From assembly GCA_026120185.1 (NCBI GenBank), contig JANUWF010001475.1, forward strand, positions 682,001 to 746,000: a DNA stretch of 64,000 nt, read 5' to 3'. Origin of the DNA: Voacanga thouarsii. Lineage: Eukaryota; Streptophyta; Magnoliopsida; Gentianales; Apocynaceae. This document shows, one piece after another, positions 1 through 11,500 of the stretch; position 1 is the stretch's first letter, and every line of letters begins with the position of its first letter. The notes under the pieces are model-generated. The model was not told the origin of the DNA and did no database searches. It was given only the letters and a program-made list of their open reading frames with translations. The translations under genes were made by a program, and so were the position numbers.

Positions 1-1629
1 CACGATACATTTATTAACCAGGTCGTGTTCGGATTGACCTATCGAGTGTAATTATCTCAAATTAATACGATTCGCCAACTCGAATACGACACGATTGCCA
101 CCCCACTTTCTTCGCAAGATTCACTTCTCATGACGACAGATTAATCCATTTAATATCTAAAATTTATAATTTCTAATATTTTTATATATAATGAATCTTT
201 TTATTGTTATATTATCTAATAAAATTATAATTTATTAAGGACTCATTCTTTTCAAAATATTTGTTCATACAATTTTTTTATTTTGTTTCAAAATACTTGT
301 TCATGTACATATTTTTAAAACTAATGATTAATTTTTTCCTATTTTATCCCTATTCATTCTAAGTTAACTACATAACTTTTTAAAACTCTTTTTTTTCTTA
401 CTTTTTGGGAATTTTCACTAACCAATAACTATCATATTTTTAATATAGATAAAATAAAAATTTTATCTAAATTATAATATTATTTTTAACACTCTTAATC
501 TGTGTATAAACAGTTTCATGAACAAATATTTTGAAACGAAATGAATAACTTTTAATTATTTTTTGTAGTACAAATTCTAATAAGTGAAGTTCGAGTGTAG
601 TAAAAACATTATTTTCAAAATCCACATTTTGTTAAGTTTTAAATTAAAATATTAACTCCCAAAATTACACATTTAAAGTAAAAATACTCATCACAAAGTA
701 TAATATAAGAAATTAACGAGTATTAATCAATCTTCAAGAATCAAACACACATACTTACATTTAATCTATTATTTAATCAACCAATTAAAGAGACAAAATA
801 ATTACTTTAAGAAACTAACAAATACAACTTCGCACAAGATTAACATAGAGAACATCAATGAGCAATATGAGGAGTAAAGACATATACTTTGGACAAAATT
901 CTCAAAAATATACCAAGCATCAAATAACACACTCAATATCATTAATTTACCACCAGTCTAGCACCCACAAGGATTACTAATGACGAATTTTATTCTTTTT
1001 CGCGTTATGGATTTCTATATTCTAATAAAATTAATAGATATCTCTATTTCATTAATTCAACCAAAAGATGTATTAAAGTCATCAGTCCCAATTAAACTTA
1101 GAATAAATAATGCTCACATTTCCAAGTGATATTGTTAATTCCTTTTGATTACAAATTTTTATTATTCCCCTGTTACCTCTATCTCTCTCTCCCCCGTTAA
1201 TCAAAGGAAAACAATTATTAAGTTGATTGAATTGGAACACAATCCTCTAACCTATCTCTTGAGTTAATTAAAATAAAGTAACACAGAATAATCATTCAAA
1301 ATAATAAACCCAAACAATCAATACTATAAATCATTAATTAACTGATCAAAGAGTAAAAACTTAATACAGATCATAATCTTGGGTTCAATCTTCAAAATAC
1401 AATTAGCACAACTAAAATAACATTATCAATTGAAAAAAACAGGGAAAAAAAAGGTAAGAATAACACTCATGCACAAGCCAAATGTTCTTCTTCTCTATGA
1501 CTCCTCTTTCGAACAATATTCTTATTCACACTCAAATTCACACAAATTACCTAAATAGAGTAAGATTATGTAACTTGAACGGCTCTACTTAGTGTGCACC
1601 AAGTGACCCTACTCGGTGTTTAAAATTTC
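1..1629. other. AT-rich intergenic DNA
   Basis: I see no coding region here. The stretch is AT-rich with many short A and T runs. It contains one MITE-like inverted-repeat element (listed separately) and ends at the start of an LTR at 1630. Confidence 0.6.
241..548. mobile_element. MITE-like element, family A copy 1
   Basis: The two ends are imperfect inverted repeats: the left arm contains CAAAATATTTGTTCAT and the right arm contains ATGAACAAATATTTTG. There is no coding capacity, and the length is about 300 bp. A clearly related copy lies at 30402-30701, with the same interior order (a CTATTT/CTATTC-type block, a TTCTTACTT-type block, then AACACCCTTAATCTG or a close variant). This is the form of a non-autonomous Tc1/mariner-like (Stowaway-type) element. 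The boundaries are approximate. Confidence 0.6.
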
Positions 1630-2592
1630 TGTTGGAATATATACCCTCTATATTAATTTATTTGATGTAATTATCGTATTTATTAATAAATGAATTTATT
1701 CTCAAAATTTATCTGTGAATTTATATTTTATTTGTGCACGATTTTCGTTTAGAAATGACCCATTGTATTTAAGTAAGTGATCTATATAAATTGTAGTCTT
1801 TTACAGTAAGGTATGGATCACGGGTTACTTAACACATAAATGTTTATTCTTAACCGATTAATGAGAATGGAAATCTCATCATGTATATGTTATTGTGTTA
1901 TGAATTTCAAATACGGAATAGCTTACCTTTAGCCAATAAGTAGTCCACTCACTTCATAGTATGAGCGTATTTCGAATACGTAGAATATGACATGTAATAG
2001 TAGTTTCTAAAAGTACTATTTAAAAGAAACACAGACTATTACTGCTACAGCGCGGACTAATACTCTACCGCTTGAGTATGAGTTGGTAGTCTGACGAAGT
2101 TAGAAGCATATACTTTGATATAATATAGTTGAGGTTCTTTCGTAGAACCAATATACTTGTATATTGGGTATATGTGATTAGTTAGTTAAGACAGACTTGT
2201 ACAAGATAACTTTTATGCTATATCGCCCCTTGTGTCTGTTCAAATGATCTAATTAGCCAGGGTCATAGGGAATATAACTTGGATGTTTACTTTAGAGTAA
2301 TTCCCTTGAAAAGTGAAAACATTCAAAAAATCGTGAATCATTTGATTGGAGGTCTAAGGATGGTAAATGTCTATTAGAGATGTGTTAGTACATTATTCCT
2401 CTCTAATTGCACGGTGATGTGTAGAGGGGTATTTTAGTCATTATACCTGTAGGTCGAAGACTTTGCTAACGCAACATTGTCCATGATATCAATATTTTCT
2501 TATAGTGATATTAGGTTAAAATGCAAAATATAGCTATTTTATATAGTAGGGATATTTTGATCATTTTAGTAGTTAAGACGATGTGTCTTTTG
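1630..2592 (+). mobile_element. Solo-type LTR, family L, copy 1 (5' part, interrupted)
   Basis: The sequence begins TGTTGGAATATATACC and is the reverse complement of the 3' part of the LTRs at 2593-4081 and 53676-55709, with substitutions. At 2588-2592 it is broken by insertion of a second LTR of the same family. It resumes at 4087, where a GGAATGG..CCTTAAGTC stretch matches the corresponding part of the 53.7-kb copy read on the other strand. Its orientation, TGTTGG to CA, is opposite to the inserted copy. No gag or pol lies beside it, so it is either a solo LTR or a relic of an old element. Confidence 0.75.
2588..2592. repeat. Target-site duplication TTTTG (left)
   Basis: TTTTG lies immediately before the TGAGGGAG start of the inserted LTR and is repeated at 4082-4086 directly after its CCAACA end. 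A 5-bp duplication is the expected footprint of LTR retrotransposon integration. Confidence 0.8.
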
Positions 2593-4081
2593 TGAGGGAG
2601 ACGTGTAACAGGGGAGCATGCTGGGTTACGAAAAAAAAAAACCGAAGAAAAATAAAACCAAGCCTTAAAGGCTATACAGAAGTGTGAAGATCATACATTT
2701 GCGCTCCTTAACCCTTCTAGGTTGAGTAAGAGCGGATTGAACGACTGGAATCGCCTCGCTTTATCCACTTGAGGAAGCTTCTGGTTGAACACCCGCTAGC
2801 CTTCTACTCCGCCTTGTTTGCATGAACGCCTAGCTTTCCAACTCTCGGGATATTCATCAGCCTAACCTCTAGTCGGTGAACACAACAGAGAAGAGGAATG
2901 GTCTCAAGTGTTCTTGATTCACTTGCTATTGATTAGCCAAAGAACCAAGAATAACAATAGAGGAAAGAAGGAGAGTCTGAGAGAGAGAGACTCGAGAACC
3001 AGATAGGGGACGTGAGTCTCTTGTGTGTGAAGGGAATTAGGGTTTTTCTTTTTCTAAAGAGTTGTTTATAAGTTAGCCAAAATTAGTTAGGACTTACGGG
3101 TTATTTTGAGGACCAAAAAGACACATCGCCTTGGCTGCTAAAATGACAAAAATACCCCTGCTATATAAATAGCTGTATTTTACATTTTAAATATTTCCTA
3201 ATATCACCATAAGGAAATATTGACCCCAAGGACAATGCTGCATTTGCAAAGTCTCTGACCTACAGGTGAAATGACTAAAATACCCCTCTACACATCACCG
3301 TGCAATTAGAGAGGAAGAATGTACTAACACATCTCTAATAGACATCTACCATCCTTAGACCTCCAATCAAATGATTCACGATTTTTTGAATGTTTTCACT
3401 TTTCAAGGGAATTACTCTAAAGTAAACATCCAAGTTATATTCCCTATGACCCTGGCTAATTAGATCATTTGAACAGACACAAGGGGCGATATAGCATAAA
3501 AGTTATCTTGTACAAGTCTGTCTTAACTAACTAATCACATATACCCAATATACAAGTATATTGGTTCTACGAAAGAACCTCAACTATATTATATCAAAGT
3601 ATATGCTTCTAACTTCGTCAGACTACCAACTCATACTCAAGCGGTAGAGTATTAGTCCGCGCTATAGCAATAATAGTCTGTGTTTCTTTTAAATAGTACT
3701 TTTAGAAACTACTATTACAGGTCATATTCTACGTATTCGAAATACGCTCATACTATGAAGTGAGTGGACTACTTATTGGCTAAAGGTAAGCTATTCCGTA
3801 TTTGAAATTTATAATATAATATCCTAAACATGATGAGGTTCCCAGTCTCATCAATAGGTTAAGAACAAATGTTTATGTGTTAAATAACCCGTGATCTATA
3901 CCTTACTGTGAAAGACCACCATTCACATGGATCACTTATTTAAACACAATGGGTCTGTTCCATACGAAAATCGTGCACAAACAAAAAGTAAGTTCATAAA
4001 CAAATTCTGAAAATAAATTCTTTTATTAAAATATTCGATTTTACATAAGAAACATAGTCTAAGAGGGGATACAATCCAACA
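2593..4081. mobile_element. Solo LTR, family L, copy 2, inverted inside copy 1
   Basis: This 1489-bp segment starts TGAGGGAGACG, ends ATCCAACA and is flanked by TTTTG on both sides. TG..CA ends with a 5-bp duplication and no internal gag-pol are the marks of a solo LTR left by LTR-LTR recombination. It aligns along most of its length with the 2034-bp LTR at 53676-55709 but lacks about 545 bp of that copy, the stretch corresponding to 54168-54718. Because it lies in reverse orientation inside an older family member, about 960 bp at 1630-2592 and 3120-4081 form a long imperfect inverted repeat. Confidence 0.85.
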
Positions 4082-4726
4082 TTTTGATCCCCGGAATGGT
4101 CCTTAAGTCATGAAGAATCTGGATTAAGGAATTGGTCTTGATATTTATGGGTTTTATTTTATTAGTCTAATTTATTATTGTATTATAATAGACTAAAAGA
4201 TTCGAGAGAGAATATTTATTTTATCTAATTTAATTGGTTAATTAATTGTTCAAGGCCCAAGACCCAAATTGAATAATTAAAAAATTAATTTGGATATAGA
4301 TTAGGTAAAATGTATGAAATTTTATATTGGTCTATTTAGGCTTGTTAATTATTTATTGAGCTATTTAATAAAGTTCATAAAATAAATAATTGAGATTTAT
4401 TATTTATGAGTATTCAAACCCAATAATAAAAAATTTATCTGGCCAATGAATAAGATCAAGAGTAAAATAAAAATTTAAAAATGAATTAACTAATATTAAA
4501 TTAATTAAATAATATTAAATAAATAAATAAATAAATTATTAAATTAAAAAAAGGGACAACACATGATGGATCCCGTGTTATTCTGTATGAAGGATAACAG
4601 AAAGCATGAATGCTGTCTGTTTTCACGCAAATGGATGTACTCTCTTGGGGTGTGGAAATGAAAGATAAAAAATGAAGTTGTGATGCCTTTCAATTGTTGA
4701 TTGGAGCAATTGGACTTCTGCATTCA
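4082..4726 (+). mobile_element. Solo-type LTR, family L, copy 1 (3' part)
   Basis: After the TTTTG duplication, 4087 to about 4450 continues the LTR broken at 2592. GGAATTGGTCTTG, TCTAATTTATTATTG and TTGGTTAATTAATTG match, in order, the reverse complement of 54170-54720. Beyond about 4450 the similarity fades. I place a tentative end at 4726 because TTCA is followed by ATTTC, the same five bases that precede the LTR start (1625-1629). This end is uncertain; some faint similarity to the family may continue to about 4.9 kb. Confidence 0.5.
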
Positions 4727-7700
4727 ATTTCATTTTCACATAAACACAAACTCAAAAATATCACAGAGAGAAAGTTTCGTTGAAGCTTTTACCAAAGTTG
4801 ATCAAAACCCAATATTCAAACTTTCACCGGCTGTGCTACGGGCACCATTTCGGAAGATTGAAAGCTTCACGTGGATAAGACGCAGTAGACGTTTGTAAAG
4901 ATATGAGCCACTAACCTCAAATATCCTTATACAAACATACCAAACAATTGGTTGACTGAATTCCACATACCAAACAACTTTCGATTTTTTCCTTTTGAAC
5001 GAAATAGTCACCGTTTTCTTTGAACATTTTTTTTCCTTCGTTTTTCCCTTTTCACTTTAACTCTTTCTTTCATCGATAGAGGTCCATAGTGGTTAGAGAA
5101 TACCCTAACGGTCAGGAGTTAACAAATGTGATAAGTGTTTGATACGAAGGAATCGATGGTTAGTTAGTGTGCCCATGGAACAAGTAGACGCCCGTTTAGG
5201 AAGTGCTATCAAATCCAAATCAAACTTCGGTTACTCAAATAAAACGTCCTAAAAGTAAGTACTTCTAAATTTTGACTTGAAACAAATTTTAATTTGCTAT
5301 CTTCCGTTACATATTTATTTTTCTCGCGATCCTTCAAAGCAATCATTTGAACACAATTTCTCAACAAATTAAACACAAATGACATAGACAATTTAGACAA
5401 ATTTAATCCCTATCAAATTCCAAAAAATAAAGTCATTCTCATTGCGCAAAAAATTTCTTTTTAAGGGAAAAATAAACATATCAATTGCTCACGTACAATT
5501 GGAATTACTTTTCTTAGTTGGAGTTTATACAAAAAAAGATAATTATGGACCACTTGACAAATTATAATTTCATTAGGGATTATAATAGTAAAAAAAATAC
5601 TAATAATGAAAATATTACAAGTATTAAATTTTAAGAATCAAATAAATTGAATTCTCTCTCATGATCCATTTGCCATGACTTTTTTTAAAAAAATAAACCG
5701 TCAAGAAAATTACTACTACTAAGTTATAGCAGACATTACAAAAAATTTTAAAATTTTTATTTTTAAGTTAATCAAATTTAATGTTTTAAAAGAGTCTTTT
5801 TCACTTCTATTTTTTTAAATTATAATATTATCCTTTAACGTATCTTTCTTTATATATATTTTGTCCTATTAACCCACACTTTTGCTTCCGTCCCTAGTAA
5901 GAGTCAAATATTACTTAAATAATTTCTATGACTTATAATTTAATTTGCATGCCTCGTGTCTTCTAACTAACAACTATAAAAAAAATTATTTTTTTATATT
6001 TTTAAATTAATAAAAAATTCAATATATGTTAATGTGTATACTGAGATACATCTAATGGGTAGAGGAGAATAATGTTCCAAAAGTTTTTTTTTTCAAACAT
6101 TAAATTTCTCTTAGAAAAAAAAAATTATAGAGAAACCCTTCTAAATTTTAGTTGATCTAAAAAAAAAACTCTAAAAGTTATGAGGTTATTATTTAATATT
6201 TTTAATGTAATTTACCTTCCTCAATTTAAAATTTTTTATTTCATCTTGTGTGTATATATGTTTTGAGAATAAACAATGAATGAACTATCGAAAAATATGC
6301 TCACAATTTAAGAAAATGTTATGTGATAGAAAGTTTTATTATGAGATATTTGTAAGTCAATTATTGATTGACAAGAGAATTGAATATAATCATTTTCTTG
6401 AACCCCATAGTTGATAATGATACAAGTGAATTTACAATCCATTTTTTCCCCTATGCTTCAAACAAAAACGATTATATATATAGAAAAAATTAACACCTAA
6501 AAATATTAAAAATTATAATAGAACTCATAATAATCGATCAATCATTTGAAATTATGTAGATCTATAGGTAATTATTGCATCATATTTAAAAAAAATAACT
6601 TTCTAGTATTCATAATTGTCATTTTGTAGTAATTACACTTTTTTAGCTAAATAGAGAAATGGTCAAGACAATATTAATACATAGTAAAATTAATTTTCTT
6701 AGTTCCATTGTCATAGGTTTAAAAAAACATAAATTTAAAATTAAAAAATAAACTATCATTATAATATTGATAAATCAAATTAAAATTAAGAAATGATTTT
6801 TTTATTAAAACGCACAAGTACAACGAATACTTGTGAGGACAGTCAAATCCCGGTTGGCGCGGGGATGCTCGAAGGAGCATGAACCGGAGAGGTAACCAAC
6901 CGGAGACGAAAGAAGCCATCCATTGTTGAAAAGTCATTGAGCGGGTCCCACAAGACCCGCAACTAGCATTCGATTCGTAACTGTACTTGCGTGGACTCAT
7001 TCATATGTTATCATCACAAACGAAGAAAACAGAGTGGGCAGCGCTCTCCCAAGTCCCAAGTCCCATGTCAGTAATTTCTCCATTTTTTTAAGTTTTTCTA
7101 TTTCGGTTAGCATTTCTACTCTTGATTGATTTTTTATTTTTTTGTAGAGAATTTCTTGAAAATTGCTGTAGAACAAAAATATCTAGACAAGTTTATCATC
7201 ATCATCATCATCATCATCATTATTATTGCCTTCTTGATTCTGTTTGCTTTCATGAAAAAGAAAGAAGATAAAAACTTGGCTAGTGGGTCGAAGTTTCCTT
7301 GAAACTTCTCTGGGTTTTAAGGGCCTTCTCTTTGTCTGCGTGTTGGAAGGATTTGGTGATTGCTATAGGGATTGACTGGACTCTTGTGGAGTGGTCTCAG
7401 TACTCTTTTGTTTTGGCATGGGTGAATAATTTCGTCTTCTTTTTTGCAGTAAAAAGGATTTCAATGCAGCCCTTCTTCTTCACTTCGAGTTTGGTAATCC
7501 TTGTGCGCATTTTCATTTTACTCATGCTGATGGGCTTCTCATATGTTTCCCTTTTGTAGTTTTGTTCTTTTCTTTTTTTGTTTGAGGTTGTCTATCGTGG
7601 TTTAATCTGTTTTGAATATAGACATATGACTAGTTTTGTTATTTTTGGCTTCTTTTTGAAAGATTTTTTTAATGAAAAATTTGCTTACAATTATGAAATT

Positions 7701-8516
7701 AGATTAAAGTTGTTAGCTTTTCTTTGTTTCGGAGGGAGAATTGGACTTTGCTAGGTTAATTGGCTAGGTAGCTGAGGAGTTTTTATTTTTATTTTTATTT
7801 TTTTGGATTCAGGTTGTGTTCAGGCTAAACAGAGTTAAAGATAGGTGCACCATTCGGGAAAGGCAACTTTAGAAAGTTAGAATTGTCGCAGAAATTCTCT
7901 AATTTTCTTTTGGGTTTTGTAGATATCAGGATAAAAGTGCGAAGTGTTAGTGCTGTAAAAGTTTTCTGTTTATTGCTACCGTTTTAATTCACCTTCCCCT
8001 GTGGCTGCCTTGTTACTACCAAAAAAATTCTCATTGCTTTTATTAGACTCTGCTCTGGGAATTAAGTCTCTGGTTCACACTTTTTACACTGGATGATTAT
8101 GGGACAATTTTGTTTCCAATCCGTTTCAAAGTTGCAAGTTAATATTGCTTTCCATGTCTTGCCCGCATTTCTTCAGACACTGATCTTAACACATTCAATG
8201 TAGTTACCTAATTTGCTTTCATGACCGACATGATTGTATGATGTACTTATATCCGTAATATTGCCTCATCTATTTTGTCGATTCTTCTTTTGAAGGCAAA
8301 TGCATAGTGTCAGATGTCATACTTTTAAGTTGTTTCTGCAATATTTTTGTATTGCTGTGTGACAAAATGGAAATAATATTACGAGGTTTTCCTATTGTTT
8401 CCATGGGTGCTTTTTTATTACTCTTAAGGTGCAAATGATAACTACTTTTGCAGGAACAACTCCCTTATTCATTTTAGGGATTAAAGTTATACGGCATTTT
8501 CGTGCATGAGCGAGTT
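4727..8516. other. Intergenic DNA and CNGC upstream/5'UTR region
   Basis: No coding region is supported. 5.2-6.8 kb is AT-rich with poly-A and poly-T runs. The sequence becomes more mixed from about 6820, as expected for a promoter and transcribed leader. A (CAT)n microsatellite lies at about 7197-7220. A strong acceptor-like tract ending TTTTGCAG at 8453 precedes the CNGC start codon by about 60 bp. I infer a 5'UTR intron ending there, with a leader exon at roughly 6.9-7.1 kb. Confidence 0.5.
7197..7223. repeat. (CAT)n microsatellite
   Basis: Eight or more consecutive CAT units followed by TATTATT lie upstream of the CNGC coding region, probably within its 5'UTR intron. Confidence 0.85.
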
Positions 8517-11500
8517 ATGGATTACCGGCAAGAAAAGTTTGTCAGGTTTGTTTCTGTGATCCACAATACTTCAACTGTATGAGATATTTTGTTGGATTCA
8601 AGGTAGCATTTGAAACTAGTTTCTTTTTTTTTTTTTAAAGGTACATGGTACTTAAAAAAGATGAAGAGACTATGAATTATGGTAGCTATAAAATAGATAG
8701 AAAAATGAAGTTTGGAAGATTAATTTATTCTAGAATATTGACAGGTCTGCTAGCAAAGTTCAGCACAGGAAGGTCAACAATTGTTTTCCGTAATACACGA
8801 TAGAGAATTTTCAGAAAGAAAAAGAAAGCAAGATTTTTAATTATTCAGAACGGTGGTAATTGGTAGCACTGAACATATATTCCTGCCTTTTAGCATGACT
8901 TTTTGTTGCCAAACAAGAGGTTCTGGTTGGATGTAATTTTTAATTATCAACGAGTTTGTCTTTAATTTCTAATGGGGTTCCTGGTTTAGTGTGTTTTCCA
9001 ATATTCATTAACTAATTTTGTTATACAGGTTCCAGGATTGGAAATCAGAAAAGAGCCCTCATGGTGGACTTGCTAACGAAGAAAAAGTTCAGTTGGGAAA
9101 ATTCAGAGGAACCCTAAATTCAGTTTCGGATATGTTTCATGGAGGCTTTGAAAGTGGTTCTGGAAGGATCAAAGGCTTAAAAGAATCGCTCAAATCCTTC
9201 TCACTTGCTAGCCTGCTGCCTGGAGACTTGGGACATGGGAAAAAGATTCTTGATCCACAAGGCACATTCCTTCAGAAATGGAATAAAATATTTGTGCTAT
9301 CATGCATTGTTGCTGTCTCTTTGGACCCTTTGTTCTTTTACATTCCGATCATTGATGATGAAAATAAATGCCTTACTCTAGACAAAACATTGCAGATCAC
9401 AGCTAGCGTGTTACGTTCTTTTACCGACATATTTTACCTGATTCATATCATCTTCCAATTTCGGACTGGTTTCATTGCCCCTTCGTCACGTGTGTTTGGA
9501 AGAGGTGTTCTAGTTGAAGATTCTTGGGCAATAGCGAAGCGATATTTGTCATCCTACTTCTTGATTGACATTCTTGCAGTACTCCCACTACCACAGGTGA
9601 GAGAGATCAGATGGACCTAAGACTGTTAATAAATCTTACCTTAGAAATCTATAATTAGTAAAAGTTTCCTGAACAGTCCTTGACCATTGATCTTGCATGG
9701 CAACATGCAGGTTAATGGTTTCATTATGCCTTTCATGTTTCTTGGGATTCTTTCCGTTATATATCAAATGTGAATTTTCTTGTCAGGCCATGTTCGCAAA
9801 GATGGAGTGTACTTGAAGAATCTTCTGTAGAGAATTTTACTTAATTAAACTTTTGATTGAAATTAATCAAATTTCCCTGATTTGCAGTACAAGTACTTGA
9901 TTTCTATTTTGCTTGCAGTTGGCATTTACTTTGGTGTATGAAACTGTCTTTATTGAGAGATGATATAAATGGCTCACTTCACTTACTGCTACATAGCTTG
10001 TAGAACAGTATTTTTAATAGAATTTGTGTTTTGAACAATTTGCAATATATGGATGGAGTCTAATCATGTTGTAACCCTCACAGGCTGTAATTCTGATTGT
10101 CATTCCTAGGATGAGAGGTGCAAGATCTTTGAACACAAAAAATTTGTTAAAGTTTGTTGTGTTTTTCCAATACATTCCAAGGGTTCTTCGAGTTTATCCT
10201 TTATATAAAGACGTGACAAGAACTTCTGGCATACTCACTGAAACAGCATGGGCTGGAGCAGCATTTAATCTCTTTCTGTATATGCTTGCCAGTCATGTAA
10301 GTTCTCTTAATAAATATTTTATTGGTTGACTGAGAGCCTATTCTGTTTTTCCCTAAATGCTTGGTAGTTATTGAAGTTTTGTCTAGTTCACAATTCCTTT
10401 CTGTTGGAAGAATTCTTTCATCTATAGCTAATACTTCTTTTCAAAAGATATCTCCACTGATATCTATGTATACCTTTTCCTGACTTTTTAGTGAGTATTT
10501 AATAAGGAAGAGATCATGCGATGATCATTTCCCTGCAATTGCAGCACTGGATTGGTCCTATTTCATTTTGTGTATTTTTCAATTTTTTCAATGTCATTCT
10601 CTTTATGAATTGATTTCTCCACTCTTGTAGCTACTGGGAGCTTTTTGGTACTTGTTCTCTATAGAACGCGAAACTACATGTTGGCAGAAAGCTTGTGGCA
10701 ATCAGTCTGCTTGCCGTCATGCTTCACTGTATTGTCATGATGATCACACAAAATTCAAGACATTATTGAATAATTCCTGTCCAATACAAACACCAGATCC
10801 TGAGATTTTTAATTTTGGGATATTCCTTGATGCCCTACAGTCTGGTGTAGTGGAATCAACAGATTTTCCTCAGAAGTTCTTTTATTGTTTCTGGTGGGGT
10901 CTTCAAAATTTGAGGTAATCATGCACAGTTTTCTTCATTACAGCTGAATATTTATCATCATGCATGTTGCTAAATTCGTTTAATTATTAAACAAAAGCCA
11001 ATGAAGCATCAAATGAAATTTTTAGGATCCTCTATTGGTCACATGGTATAATGCTACTTTCGAGTTATCCAAAAGAACGTTTCTCCCAGCTCCTGCTACC
11101 TTGGTAGACGACATTCCTTAAAACTTTTTGGATGAAGAACAGTAAAAAAGCGAGAAAAATTTTGTTGTTTATGTAGTAAAGATGTATTTCTCTTTCAGAA
11201 TTTCTGCTTTATCAGCTTTTGCATTTTGTGTTGGCACTTGATAGAATGGGGGACTGTTGTTCTCTCTTTCATGGGCACCTGCGCAGTTAGATGTATTTTT
11301 GTTTCCATAACCTACTGGTCATGTGCCATTGTTGTTTTGGCATGTTGTAAGAGATTTCCTTAGTTGACAAGGAACATTCAGGTTAGTATTTTCAGTCCTG
11401 TTCCCTGAATATAGCCTTTAAAGTGAAATTTGAAAGGAAACTATCCAAAGTATTTTGTAACATGATAGAGACCTCAAAGGAGGAAATTATTTCATGTTCT

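Noticed and set aside
1630..4081. A DNA transposon with 1-kb terminal inverted repeats
   Set aside because: TTTTG duplications around 2593-4081 and continuation of the left arm's sequence after 4086 show a nested LTR insertion rather than a single element with inverted ends.
9018..9620. CNGC read as separate short genes
   Set aside because: The pieces join into one 713-aa channel through in-phase GT-AG introns.
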